A DNA stretch of 64,000 nt from Amycolatopsis balhimycina FH 1894. Lineage in GTDB: Bacteria > Actinomycetota > Actinomycetes > Mycobacteriales > Pseudonocardiaceae. Below are positions 26,748 through 36,583 of the stretch, piece by piece. Numbering within the stretch: position 1 is the first letter of the stretch; every line of letters begins with the position of its first letter. Both the position numbers and the translations under genes were made by a program. The stretch covers positions 1,094,762 through 1,158,761 of the forward strand of contig NZ_KB913037.1 of assembly GCF_000384295.1 (NCBI RefSeq), in the 5' to 3' direction. Below the pieces are notes generated by a model. It had not been told where the DNA came from. It worked only from the letters and a program-made list of their open reading frames with translations, and ran no database searches.

Positions 26748-27436
26748 TCATATGCCGCTTTCATCGACGACATCGGCATGATTCCGCCCGAGACCCGAGA
26801 TAAACCTGACTTCTGGTGAACCCGACGTACCCCAACCACTGAAGTCGCGCACGATGTCGCTGACCGAGCCGATAGTAGCCGGCGTCCATGCCTCGGCGCT
26901 GGTTGCGAACAGTAGCCGGTCGGCGCGCAGCCACGCCGCCACACGACACTTTTTCTCCACCTCCAATCTGGCCTTTCGGCCGGTCAGGTCGCTACCGCTC
27001 TTGCACTCGGCCACGGTAAGGACATCGTCGGCATACGCCACCAGATCCACTTCGACCTGTGGTTTGCCTCCGTCGAGAAACGTGACCTCCTCGACGTCGC
27101 CGAACGACGAGCGCCGGTCCTTCCGCGTCGCCCGCAGGTATGCCGACAGCAGGGCAGACACTTCACCGTGCTCGGCCAGAACATGCCGGCCCACCGGATG
27201 CAGGTCGTAGAACCACGTCGGCTCGTTCACGGGGAGCTTCCACGCGGACCGGTCAAGGTCGTTCAACGCGTCACAGCGGGCGCACCGCCAGCGCTGGCCG
27301 AGCCGATCGATAGTCTGAAACTGCTTCTGCTGGCACGTCGAGCACAGAAGCACCATCCCGCGGCGCAGCATCCCGGAACTTAGAGCGGCATCCACCCGGT
27401 CACGCACGTCGGCCTCTGTCAACGCCTCGGGAACTT
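26748..27436 (-). pseudogene. C-terminal part of a zinc-ribbon / PD-(D/E)XK nuclease gene split by IS21
   Basis: About 225 residues, open from the IS21 edge to 26748. Residues 27-50 form a zinc ribbon (CSTC-x16-CARC); further on a PD-(D/E)XK core is evident: EVDLVAYADDVLTVAECKSG with Asp126 and E-C-K at 139-141. The sequence has no own ribosome site and begins at the element boundary, so this is the 3' end of the gene whose 5' part lies at 29603-31460. A TTG or ATG inside could still give an independent nuclease domain. Confidence 0.7.
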
Positions 27437-27484
27437 TGACCCCCGGTGGTCTCCGGAAAATTGACCCCTCCGCGGTGTTGCTGT

Positions 27485-28294
27485 CTAGTTCCGGTCGGGG
27501 TTCTGCTGCTGGTCGCGTAGCAGGTTGCGGCGCTGGCGGGTCCGGTAGGAGTCGCCGGTCAGGGTGAGAACTTCGGCGTGATGGACCAGGCGGTCGATCA
27601 TGGCCGCGGCGACGACGTCGTCGGAGAAGGTCTCACCCCAACGCCCGAACGGCAGGTTCGACGTCACCATCACCGAGCCCTGCTCGTAGCGGGAAGCGAT
27701 GAGCTGGAAGAACAGGTTCGCCGCGTCCTGATCGAACGGGATGTAGCCGACCTCATCGATGATAATCAGTTTGTAGCGGCGGATCTTCTTGAGTTCGTCC
27801 TCGAGCCGGTTGCCGTGGTGGGCGGCGGTGAGCCGGGCGATCCAATTGCTCGCGGTGTCGAACAGCACCGAGTAGCCGGCCTGGGTGGCTTTGACGCCGA
27901 GCCCGATCGCGAGGTGGGTTTTGCCGATGCCGGGCGGGCCGAGCAGGATCACGTTCTCGGCCTTCGCGAGGAACGTGCCGGTCGACAGATGCGCCAAGAT
28001 GTCGCGGCGCAGCGAAGGCAGGTGATCGAGGTTGAAGTCCTCCAAGGTTTTGACCGCCGGAAAGTGGGCGGTGCGGATCCGCATCACGGTGCCTTTGGAT
28101 TCGCGGTCGGCGACCTGGCGGGCCAGCAGCGCAGCGAGGTATTCCTCGTGTGACCAGTTCTCGTCCCGGGCCTGACCGGCCAGCTGCTCCCAGAACATCC
28201 CGATCGTCGGGGTCTTGAGCGCCCGGGTGAGATAGGCGATCTGGGACGGCAGCCCATCTTTCGGCGCCGCGGAGGTGGACTCGGTTGTGCTCAC
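27485..28294 (-). CDS. istB: IS21 helper ATPase IstB
   Basis: A 269-residue AAA+ ATPase of the DnaA/DnaC-like clade. Walker A is GPPGIGKTH at about 118-126, Walker B is KLIIIDEVG near 180, and the sensor TSNLPFGRWGE follows. IstB assembles on DNA and stimulates the IstA transposase and target choice. Its ATG overlaps the istA stop by four bases. Length is normal, so the element may be active. Confidence 0.92.
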   Translation of the reverse strand: MSTTESTSAAPKDGLPSQIAYLTRALKTPTIGMFWEQLAGQARDENWSHEEYLAALLARQVADRESKGTVMRIRTAHFPAVKTLEDFNLDHLPSLRRDILAHLSTGTFLAKAENVILLGPPGIGKTHLAIGLGVKATQAGYSVLFDTASNWIARLTAAHHGNRLEDELKKIRRYKLIIIDEVGYIPFDQDAANLFFQLIASRYEQGSVMVTSNLPFGRWGETFSDDVVAAAMIDRLVHHAEVLTLTGDSYRTRQRRNLLRDQQQNPDRN

Positions 28295-29556
28295 GTGTTG
28301 CTCGCTTTCGTTGGTGGTGCAGTGAAATCGACGCCGAAGAGCGCGTCGTAGTCCGGCAGGGCCCGCATCGCGACGACGTGTCCGTCGGCGTGACGACGGG
28401 TCTCGCCGGAGGCCTCGCGGCGCGCGCGTTCGGCCGCGAAGTTCTTCCGCAGCAAGGCCGCGGCCTGCTGGTGGGCCGGATCAGTGATCACGACCTGCTT
28501 GGCCCAGCAACGGTCGTGCCGGGCGACGACCTGCCCGTCGCAGGACACCTTCACCTGCTCCGGGGATGCCGCGATGTCGACGAACCGGCCGATCATCCGC
28601 GGGTCGACGGAGTAGTCGACGGTGTCGACCCGCACGTAGTAGTCGCGGCCGAGCCGGACCCGCTGGTTCAGCCCGATCGGCGGGGCGACCGGCGGCAGCG
28701 GCAGCATCGCCTGGTAGTCGGTCTCCAGCAGCTCCACCGGGCGACCCTGGATCGACCGGACGGTCCGGTTGTTCGCCTGGGCCAGCCACGCATCCAGCTG
28801 GATGTTGAAGTCCGCGGGTGAGGTGAAAACGCGGCCAGGCAGGAACGAGGTCTCCAGGAATTGGTTGTTCCGCTCGACTATGCCCTTGAACTCCGGGTCC
28901 CGCGGTGGCGCGAGCACGATCTTCGTGGCCAAGGTGCCGGCGAACGCCGCGGCCGGGACGCTGACCCGCCCGGTCCCGCCGATCGCGGACTCCCGGTCCC
29001 AGACCAGTTGCTTGGTGACCCGGCCGATCCCGTTGATCAGCTGCCACATGCCCGACAGGATGTCCCCGGCCTGCCGCGACGGGATCATCGTCGCGGTAAG
29101 GAACCGTGAGAAGCACAACGTCATCACCAGCACCGGCAGCATCCTTTCCTGACCCGCGGCGACCGGGATCCGTGGCTCGGGGAACCACAAGTCACACTGG
29201 GTGACCTGCCCGGGCTCATACGCCACCCGGTCGACCGGGTCGATCCCGGCATATTCCGGCCGCAACGCGGCCAGCTTCTTCTTCAACGGCGACATAGAAT
29301 GCGGCCAGCCGATCTTCTGCGCGATCACCGGTCCCGGCAACCGCGGCCATTCGGCCAGCAACGCCCGGATCTGCGGCTCGAACGCATCCGCCGCCGACCC
29401 TCGCGCCGCCCGCTCATACTTCGGCGGCCCGTCCGATCTCAACGCCGCCCGGACCGTGTTCCGTGCGATACCCAGCCGCCGGGCGATCTCCTTGATCGGC
29501 ACGCCCTCGGCCCGATGCAACCGGCGGATCTCCGCCCAGTCCTCCACGTTCAGCAC
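28291..29556 (-). CDS. istA: IS21 transposase IstA
   Basis: A 421-residue DDE transposase. It has an N-terminal helix-turn-helix (KEIARRLGIARNTVRAAL), then the catalytic core with QCDLWFPEP (first Asp), VWDRESA (second Asp) and KGIVERNNQFLE (Glu), followed by a C-terminal beta-barrel region. Starts 46 bases inside the right end of the element. All three catalytic residues are present, so it is probably functional. Confidence 0.92.
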   Translation of the reverse strand: MLNVEDWAEIRRLHRAEGVPIKEIARRLGIARNTVRAALRSDGPPKYERAARGSAADAFEPQIRALLAEWPRLPGPVIAQKIGWPHSMSPLKKKLAALRPEYAGIDPVDRVAYEPGQVTQCDLWFPEPRIPVAAGQERMLPVLVMTLCFSRFLTATMIPSRQAGDILSGMWQLINGIGRVTKQLVWDRESAIGGTGRVSVPAAAFAGTLATKIVLAPPRDPEFKGIVERNNQFLETSFLPGRVFTSPADFNIQLDAWLAQANNRTVRSIQGRPVELLETDYQAMLPLPPVAPPIGLNQRVRLGRDYYVRVDTVDYSVDPRMIGRFVDIAASPEQVKVSCDGQVVARHDRCWAKQVVITDPAHQQAAALLRKNFAAERARREASGETRRHADGHVVAMRALPDYDALFGVDFTAPPTKASNT

Positions 29557-29602
29557 CCTCCTACCTCAGAGGGGTCAACTTTCGGAGGGCGCCTGGGGGT
29601 CA

Positions 29603-31460
29603 GTTTTCACGAAGCGACGACAGCCTCATCGAGGCCGGCGACGCGCGTGCACATTCCGGCGAAGGTCAACACACCCTCCGTTGACGACAGTGACACGCCG
29701 TCCCCGTCCGGGTACGCCACCTTGCTTGTCGAACTGGTCACCAACATGCCGCGGAGCGCCGACAACAGAACTCCACCGAACACATCGACGTACTGCTCGC
29801 GCCCTCCGAGCATGCCCACTAGCAGTCCCGTGCGCAGACCAGCTTCACTCGGCCTCGCTACAAGATCGCGTTCCGCCGCCTTGGCTCTGATCCATGCGAC
29901 GAGGCTCAACTCGCGGAGTGCGACTCGGGCAAGGGTGTTTTCCGGCCTGGTCCCGCGCGTGACGAAGTCATTCCGCCGTGACTGGTAGGTCATGCCGTGG
30001 CGGCTGCTTCTTGCCCATGTGGACATAAAAGCCGGGCGGCTACCGAACAGCTCGATGCTGTCCAAACCACGTCGACGCACAGCACGGCTGTCCTCCCAGT
30101 GCACGTCGACGTGCCACTGAAGATCCTCCTGAGCCACCAAATCGGCACTCACGAGCACCGGAGCAGGAAGCGGTGCAGCCATTCGACGAGTACCGTCCTC
30201 CGCGACGGATATCGGCACGGTCACCTGGCTGTCCCACTGGTCTTCCACGGCCAGACTCACGGTCGGCTGCTGTCGCCACGGCAACTTTGGACTGAAGATC
30301 ACATCGAGCTTCGGATCCTGCTGCCCAGGGATCTTGATCTGATTCGCCGCAACGACACGGTCGCGCGTGACCTCGAGTTCCTTTTCCGATCGCGAGATCG
30401 ACGTGATCGCCAGGCGGTTGGAGTTTCGAGCGAGATCACGTGCGATCCGTGCAATACGGTGTCCGAGACGCCACCGTACAGTGCCCTCACCATCAAGCAA
30501 CGACGACGGCAGCCAGAATCCGGTGCCGAAGGTCAGCTGCCAGAGGCGGGCCAGCGCAAAGTCCTCGGCGCTGTCGCCGACGACCAAGAGTCCGGTGCGG
30601 TGGATGTCAAAGCCGGTATGAACGTCGACGAGATGCGTCTTGGATCGGGCGTGGGCCGTCGGCGTCATCTTGGTGTCCATGCCAACTGCTACACCGGGAT
30701 GCCACATCAACTCGTCGGGCGCTGAGCAACTCGGGTCGTCGAGCAGCCAACCGGCCAGCTGCTCCCGAAGGTCATCGTCGAGCACAGGTTCTTTAGCATT
30801 GTGCTCTGGTGGTGCGGCGACACCAGCGTGATTTGCTACGGCAGCACCGAGCACACCTCCCCAATGCGCGGGACAGGCAAGGACGGATGCATGCCATGTC
30901 TCCGACATATCCACGACGTTCGGGAAATGGCCGGTCGGCTCGTCGCCCAGGTACTCGATGCTCTCGTGCCAGGCACCTCCACGGCGAGAGGCGTAGGGAG
31001 AGCACACGGCAGCGATCTGTTCCCGTGCGGCGTGGTCGGCGGCACTCGGCACAGCCTCGTCCACCACCATGCTGAGCATCCGCTCTCGCTCGTCTCCTGA
31101 GAGAGGTTCGCCGTCATCTCCGGCGATCGTGAACCAGCCCGGACGGAGATTTTCCAAGTCGTCCACAGTTGGGCTGTAAGTCACGACAAAATCTGGGTCA
31201 TATGCCTCGCATGCGCGCAGCAGTACGGGGTCGACCTGACCACCACGGTGCGGTACGACTGCGAAGCCAGCACCGCCCCAGGCCCGGTCCGCGCGATACA
31301 GAGCGCGACGCACCCAGTAGCTCCAATGCTGGCCGCCGTCGACGATGATAACGACTCGCGGAGGGCGCAGGGTCGTACTTACCGAGGTGTACGACAAGAT
31401 TTCGGTCGATGCCACTGGCCGATTGAACCATGCGATACGTGGTTCGAGCCGCTGCCCCAT
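29603..31460 (-). pseudogene. N-terminal part of the large gene split by IS21, possible defence nuclease component
   Basis: About 617 residues open from ATG at 31460 to a TGA created at the IS21 junction (last residues GLDEAVVAS). The N-terminus after a short leader reads RVVIIVDGGQHWSYWVRRAL, a Rossmann-like strand-loop with Asp and His, and later FVVTYSPTVDDLENLRPG. The rest resembles no family I know. Joined with 26748-27436 it would make a product of about 840 residues ending in a zinc ribbon and PD-(D/E)XK nuclease. Gene direction, lack of a proper C-terminus here and lack of a start in the other part support one ancestral gene. Confidence 0.65.
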
Positions 31461-31928
31461 CGGTGCGTCATATTTCCCAAGTTGAGCTAATCCGATCGAG
31501 GCACTTCATGGGTCGCAACACACTCTCGTCCTCGCCAGATCGACCACATCAACTGCCAAGCGCTGGCCCGTCGGCTGCGCAGGTGCCTGCGATGGGGCGC
31601 GCAACGCCAACGACCGACGCCTTGGCGTGATCATCGCAAAGGCGGTGTCGAACGCACCCTCGACCAGCTTGGGCTCCAAGCCGGGAGACCACCGCATCAA
31701 CTCGTTACCGGATTACCTGCCCCGCAAGCTGGCGCTGGCGTTCGAGAGCGCCGTACGGAACCATCACCGGGTGCACGCCGCACTGTCGCCCACATCGTGC
31801 GGCCTCAACCGTCCTGCTGGTGAATACTGTGCGGCGAGATGCATCCTCGCCGAGATGCACCACCGAAGCGTGCAGCTGCGGAAAAGAGCCCTCAGTGCCA
31901 TAGTGGCAGGGTGACGGGAGGACCACCC
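31461..31928. other. Intergenic, no supported gene
   Basis: No frame here has a ribosome site together with recognisable sequence. The right end provides the GGGAGGA ribosome site of the STAND gene at 31929. Confidence 0.45.
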
Positions 31929-34544
31929 ATGCAGCACGAACCGACGACGCCCTGGCCACCTCTTCCGGTTCCACACCAGCTCCCCGCCCGTTCCCGAGGT
32001 TTTTCCGGGCGAGAAGAGCAACTCCTCTCGTTGGACAAGCAATGGGGCCACTCAGGCCCTGAGTTACCGGTAGTGGTGGTCACCGGCATGCCGGGAGTCG
32101 GCAAGACTTCACTGGCAATCGAGTGGGCGTGGCGGGGGATCGGCAAGTTCCCCGACGGGGTGTTGTACGTCGATCTTCGGGGTTACTCGCCCGGCCAGCC
32201 GTTGCCGCCGAGCACTGCTCTGCGTGGATTCCTCGATGCTTTGGGCGCTGTCCCGAACCAGGTCCCAGAGAATCCCGACGCCCAATCACGCCTGTACCGG
32301 ACTCTGATCGCTGATAAACGAATGCTGATTATCTTGGACGACGCAAGGGACGCTCGTCAGGTCATTCCACTGCTGCCGGGAACCGCGTCGTGTACCGTCA
32401 TCGTGACCAGTCGCCAGTCACTCACCGAGCTGACCGCCGTCCACGGCGCACGCCGGCTGAAACTGGACATCCTCGGGGAAGCGGAATCGCGAATTCTGCT
32501 GGCTCAGCTTGTCGGAGCGGACCGCGCCGCCTCTGAACCCCAGGCGATTGACGAACTGGTCCGCACCTGTGCCGGACTCCCGCTGGCATTGAGAATTCTC
32601 GGTGGACGAGTACGGGAACGCCGTCGCCTGCCGTTGGCCGGCATCGCCGCCGAATTGCGCACCGCCGTACTCGAACCCAACGAAGACGACCCGACAATCA
32701 GCCTGCTGTCGGTGCTGTCCTGGTCTTACCAAGCCCTTCCGGCCGATGTCGCGCGCTCCTTTCGCCTGCTCGGCCTGGCGCCCGGGCCGGACTTCGGGCT
32801 GAACGCCGCTGCCACCTTGAACGAGCGGAGCATCGACCAGACCCGGCACGCTCTGGCCGTCCTGGACCAGACCAACCTCGTCGAACACCGGACACCCGAT
32901 CGGTACGCGCTTCATGATCTGGTACGCACCTACGCCCTTGAACTAACCCTTTCGGTTGACGGCGAGGCCGTTCGGTCGGACGCTCGCGACAGGGTGATCG
33001 ATTTCTACCTGCACACCGCCAAAGACGCGAACCAGCAGCTGTCGCAGCGCAAGGGCCGTCTCGAGCTCGGTCAGTTCGCACCTGGCACCATTCCCCTGAC
33101 CTTGGCGGACGCGATCGAGGCCTTGGCGTGGTTCGATACCGAGCACATCTGCTTGCTTGCGATTCAACGGCTGGCCTCGACCTTGGGCCGGTACAGCGCT
33201 GTGTGGCAGCTGGCCATCGCCATGGACACCTACCTGCGGCGTAAGGGCAGCTTGGACGATCGGCTCACGAGCTGGCGGACAGCACTCGCCGCGGCCGAGC
33301 ACCTCGGCAAGGCGGGTCCGCTGGCCCTAGCGCTTCGCCAACTCGGTGATGCCTGTTCCCGCTCCGGGCAACACGCCGAAGCTCTCGATCTCGCGCAGCG
33401 AGGCCTCGAACTGTCCGAGCCTGCCGGGGCCGCCGAACAAGCCGAAGTCCATCGGACGCTGGCGATGATCTTGGAGCGCCAAGGGGACAGCGGACGAGCT
33501 CTCGACCACGCTCTTCAGGCTCTCGACCGCGTTCGCACGCTCGGTGACGGCTTCGCCGAAGCGGAGGTCCTCAACTCCGTCGCCCGTTACGCCGCCCGGC
33601 TCGGTCATTTCGGCCAAGCTCGCGATCACTGCAGAGCGGCGCAGGAGTTGCACCGCTACCACCCCGACCGCGCCGAAGAGGCTGACACGCTGGACACCCT
33701 GGGTTACCTCGCCCACCATTCAGGCGAGTATCCCCAAGCCCTGACGCTCTATGGTGACGCTCTGCAACTACGCCGCGACTTGGGTGACCTCTACCAAGTC
33801 GCTGACACACTCCGCAACCTCGGCGAAATCCACGCAGGCGTCGGCGATTACCAAACTGCCCATTTGCGCTGGACCGAGGCCCGCGAGCTGTTCACCGAAC
33901 AGGGCCGGACGGAAGAGGCCGAGGACACGCGACACCAGGTGGAAGCTCTGTATCATGCTGCACCGGGCGACGCGGAAGAGATCACGATCCACACGTCCGG
34001 TGACGACGGTCAACCGGTGCGAGACGCCTTGGTCGAACTTCTGGAGGTCGCCGGATTCGACATCATTTCGCTGGACGTACCCCAGCACGGGTCCTGGTTC
34101 CAGCGCCTGTTCGTCACCAAGAAGGACTCCCAAGGCGGAGAAGAGCTGGGCCGGCTGGTGGCGGCTGCGGTGGCCAACCAGCTGGACGGCACAGTGAACG
34201 GCGCGGTAGTCCAAGCTCGCAATATCTCTCTCAACCACAGCACCGCAGGTGTCGGGCACAACGAACAAGAAGCCAACGCGATCGCCCGGTTGCTCGAAGC
34301 GTGCCAAGCCCAGGACGAGGTCGCCGTCTGCACCAGCTCCTTCGTGCTCGTCAAGGTCGACGGCCGAATCACCTGCTGGGTGCCCACCGCTGAGACTATG
34401 CGCATCTTGCGCGCCAATCCGCAGCTGCTGCACTCTCCAAAGGAACTCTTCGACACACTCTCCCGGCTTCCGGAGAGCACTGCCGGTGATCAATTGCCCG
34501 GTGATCGGCCGAGCACGACCGCGCACGGCGACCTCCCAGCTTGA
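31929..34544 (+). CDS. STAND NB-ARC ATPase with TPR repeats and an unassigned C-terminal domain
   Basis: An 871-residue protein. NB-ARC ATPase: Walker A GMPGVGKT at 53-60, Walker B MLIILDD at 132-138, RNBS-type TSRQSLTE and the GLPLA-like CAGLPLALRILGGR near 220. TPR repeats occupy roughly 430-670. From about 684 on, a different domain follows (starting EITIHTSGDDGQPV, then GSWFQRLFVTKKD, EEANAIARLLEACQ and SFVLVKVDGRITCWV) that I cannot assign and that could be the effector or sensor. There is no N-terminal DNA-binding domain, unlike AfsR. ATG at 31929 follows GGGAGGA; the open frame to 31839 lacks a site. Likely a signalling or immune STAND protein. Confidence 0.8.
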   Translation: MQHEPTTPWPPLPVPHQLPARSRGFSGREEQLLSLDKQWGHSGPELPVVVVTGMPGVGKTSLAIEWAWRGIGKFPDGVLYVDLRGYSPGQPLPPSTALRGFLDALGAVPNQVPENPDAQSRLYRTLIADKRMLIILDDARDARQVIPLLPGTASCTVIVTSRQSLTELTAVHGARRLKLDILGEAESRILLAQLVGADRAASEPQAIDELVRTCAGLPLALRILGGRVRERRRLPLAGIAAELRTAVLEPNEDDPTISLLSVLSWSYQALPADVARSFRLLGLAPGPDFGLNAAATLNERSIDQTRHALAVLDQTNLVEHRTPDRYALHDLVRTYALELTLSVDGEAVRSDARDRVIDFYLHTAKDANQQLSQRKGRLELGQFAPGTIPLTLADAIEALAWFDTEHICLLAIQRLASTLGRYSAVWQLAIAMDTYLRRKGSLDDRLTSWRTALAAAEHLGKAGPLALALRQLGDACSRSGQHAEALDLAQRGLELSEPAGAAEQAEVHRTLAMILERQGDSGRALDHALQALDRVRTLGDGFAEAEVLNSVARYAARLGHFGQARDHCRAAQELHRYHPDRAEEADTLDTLGYLAHHSGEYPQALTLYGDALQLRRDLGDLYQVADTLRNLGEIHAGVGDYQTAHLRWTEARELFTEQGRTEEAEDTRHQVEALYHAAPGDAEEITIHTSGDDGQPVRDALVELLEVAGFDIISLDVPQHGSWFQRLFVTKKDSQGGEELGRLVAAAVANQLDGTVNGAVVQARNISLNHSTAGVGHNEQEANAIARLLEACQAQDEVAVCTSSFVLVKVDGRITCWVPTAETMRILRANPQLLHSPKELFDTLSRLPESTAGDQLPGDRPSTTAHGDLPA

Positions 34545-34639
34545 GGACCGCCCGCCATCGCGCCACAACCGGCAGAAAGCAGGCGGCAACCACGTCACGT
34601 CGATTCGACCGGCGCCGCGCGGATACGTGGCCTGACGCT

Positions 34640-34909
34640 GTTCCTCCAGCATGCGGCAGCTGGCGCAGTGACTACGGCACCTTGCACTATGAACGCATCG
34701 ACCCACCGTGCGACGTCGTCGCCGGCGTGCCGGAGTACTGCATCGAGTTCGGCCTGCTCTACGGCGCCTTCGACTTCGTCATCCGGCCCGACGGCGCATG
34801 GGTGTTCCTCGAATGCAACGCCACCGGCCAATACGGCTGGATCGAAGACGCGATCAACGCCCCTATCACCGACACCATCGCCGACCTCCTCGCCCAGGGA
34901 GCCGCATGA
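34640..34909 (+). pseudogene. C-terminal remnant of a graspetide ATP-grasp ligase
   Basis: About 85 residues read YGTLHYERIDPP, then GAFDFVIRPDGAWVFLECNATGQ, the metal-binding and C-terminal part of ATP-grasp ribosomal peptide maturases (TgmB/MvdD type). The N-terminal 220 or so residues, including the ATP-binding loop, are missing. The fragment ends at a TGA overlapping the ATG of the methyltransferase, the arrangement of an intact tgm-like operon, so the deletion removed the precursor and most of the ligase. Confidence 0.75.
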
Positions 34910-36057
34910 CAGCCGCCGGCTGGCCGGAACTGGCCCACAGCCTGGCCGACCAGCTCGCCGACGAGGGCGTCCTGCACTCCCCCGCCTGGCGGGCCGCACT
35001 CGAGCAGACCCCGCGGCACGTGTTCGTCCCGGCATTCCACACCCAACGCGCCGACGGCACCTGGGCGACCACCACCGACAGTGATGACCGATGGCTCGAA
35101 CAGGTCTACCGCAACCAGCCCCTCGTGACCGCGCTCGCCACCACCACGACCGGCCACGAGGTCACCATCTCCTCCTCGACCAAGCCCGGCTTGATGATCC
35201 GCATGCTCGAAGCCCTCGACATCCACGACGGACACCACGTCCTCGAGATCGGCACCGGAACCGGCTACAACGCCGCCCTGCTCACCCACCGCCTCGGCGA
35301 CCAGCACGTGTACTCCGTCGACATCGGCGCAGACCTCGTCACCGCCGCCCGCCAACGCCTCGCCAGCCTCGGCCACACCCCCACCCTCGCCGTCACCGAC
35401 GGCACAGCCGGCCTCCCCCAGCACGCCCCCTACAACCGGATCATCGCCACCTGCTCCGTCCAGGAAATCCCCTGGGCCTGGGCCGAACAACTGCGCCCCG
35501 GCGGCCTCCTGTTGACCGACCTCAAACGCACCATCCACGCCGGCAACCTCGTCCTGCTCAGACGGCACGACGACCGCTTGGCAGGCCGGTTCCTCCCCCG
35601 CTGGGCCGGCTTCATGGCCATCCGCCACACCGACACCGCACCCGAAACCCACCAGCCCCCGATCAACCCCGACACCGGCACACCGACCACAACACAGCTC
35701 GACCCGCTCCCGTGGACGTCCCCCGTGCCGTGGTTGCTCGCCCACGCCCACCTCCCAGCAGGAATCGACTTCGGCTACCGCGGCGCAACCGGCGCGGGCC
35801 CGGAATGGGCAGTCTTCGCCGCTCCCGACGGCTCGTGGTGCACCGTCCGAACACAACCCGACGACAACGGACAGCGGGACGTCCTCCAGAACGGGCCGAC
35901 CGCAATCTGGGACCGCGTCGAAGCCGCCACCCACGCCTGGACCCGGCTCGGCCGGCCAGGCTGGGAGCGACTCGGCCTCACCGTCTACCCCAGCCGGCCG
36001 CACCGCGTCTGGCTCGACCAGCCCGACAGCGACACCCATTGGGACCTGCACAGCTGA
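34906..36057 (+). CDS. PIMT-like methyltransferase of an ATP-grasp peptide (graspetide) system
   Basis: A 383-residue SAM-dependent methyltransferase related to protein L-isoaspartyl O-methyltransferase. Motif I VLEIGTGTGYNAAL lies at 112-125, preceded by the SSSTKPGLMIRMLEAL segment that in PIMTs covers the substrate pocket. A C-terminal extension of about 170 residues is typical of the ATP-grasp peptide maturase system methyltransferases, which methylate Asp in omega-ester peptides and lead to aspartimide. Here the ligase partner is truncated and no precursor is visible, so the enzyme is orphaned even though its own frame is complete. Confidence 0.82.
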   Translation: MTAAGWPELAHSLADQLADEGVLHSPAWRAALEQTPRHVFVPAFHTQRADGTWATTTDSDDRWLEQVYRNQPLVTALATTTTGHEVTISSSTKPGLMIRMLEALDIHDGHHVLEIGTGTGYNAALLTHRLGDQHVYSVDIGADLVTAARQRLASLGHTPTLAVTDGTAGLPQHAPYNRIIATCSVQEIPWAWAEQLRPGGLLLTDLKRTIHAGNLVLLRRHDDRLAGRFLPRWAGFMAIRHTDTAPETHQPPINPDTGTPTTTQLDPLPWTSPVPWLLAHAHLPAGIDFGYRGATGAGPEWAVFAAPDGSWCTVRTQPDDNGQRDVLQNGPTAIWDRVEAATHAWTRLGRPGWERLGLTVYPSRPHRVWLDQPDSDTHWDLHS

Positions 36058-36113
36058 CGATCACGCTGCAAAGCGCAGCTCGAGGCGGCCCTTTCCACAA
36101 CCGGACACGGACG

Positions 36114-36583
36114 CTAACCGCCTAGGTCCTGAGCAGAAGCCAGACCCACCGTGGAAAGGGTGTCCGGGGACGGGAACCAGGTTCGGACAACGCCGGAGAT
36201 GTCCGTTTCTCGGCGCGGCATGCGCGCTTCGCGACCGGCGGGAAGGCTGCCGCGGTAAAGGAAGCCGACGATGCTGTCGTCCGGGCCGAGGCTCAGTGCT
36301 TCTTTGACGTGCGGATCGGTTGCGGCGATCCAGTACTCGGAGTCCGTCGCCAGCCGGAACCGCTCCGCCTCCCGCTTCGCGCGATCGCGGAACCCCTGCT
36401 GTAGTTCGGTCAGCTCCCTATGGGAGTCCTCCGGGAGGTCTCCGGTGTACTCGACGTCACCCAGGGGTCCGGCTCCGGTGCCGCGTTGAGCTGCGCGAGG
36501 CTGTCCTCGTTCGACTGGGCACCGACGGGCGCGGCCTGTGCCGAGAGCTGGGCCAGCAGGTCGTCGTTGTCAGAGTTCGGCAC
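36114..36583 (-). pseudogene. Frameshifted gene resembling an actinophage structural-module protein
   Basis: Starting at GTG 36583 the frame reads PNSDNDDLLAQLSAQ and continues to a run of four C near 36468, after which it must shift to read GDVEYTGDLPEDSHRELTEL and REAERFRLATDSEYWIA. The last segment is the pattern I associate with a small protein in the head or tail modules of actinophages. One missing C explains the break. The tail after DSEYW no longer looks phage-like. Tentative. Confidence 0.4.

Larger units (their letters stand above)
27437..29602 (-). mobile_element. IS21-family insertion sequence
   Basis: A complete element of about 2.17 kb with istA and istB on the minus strand and imperfect terminal inverted repeats. 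Reading inward, the left end (27437) is TGACCCCCGGTGGTCTCCGG and the right end (29602, opposite strand) TGACCCCCAGGCGCCCTCCG; each is followed by a second TTGACCCCTC copy, giving the multiple-repeat ends typical of IS21. The exact outer bases could lie a few positions further out. I see no clear target duplication. It splits the nuclease-like gene on the same strand. Confidence 0.88.

Noticed and set aside
34906..36057. Housekeeping protein-L-isoaspartate repair methyltransferase
   Set aside because: The C-terminal extension and the coupled ATP-grasp remnant fit graspetide systems better than the roughly 210-residue repair enzyme.
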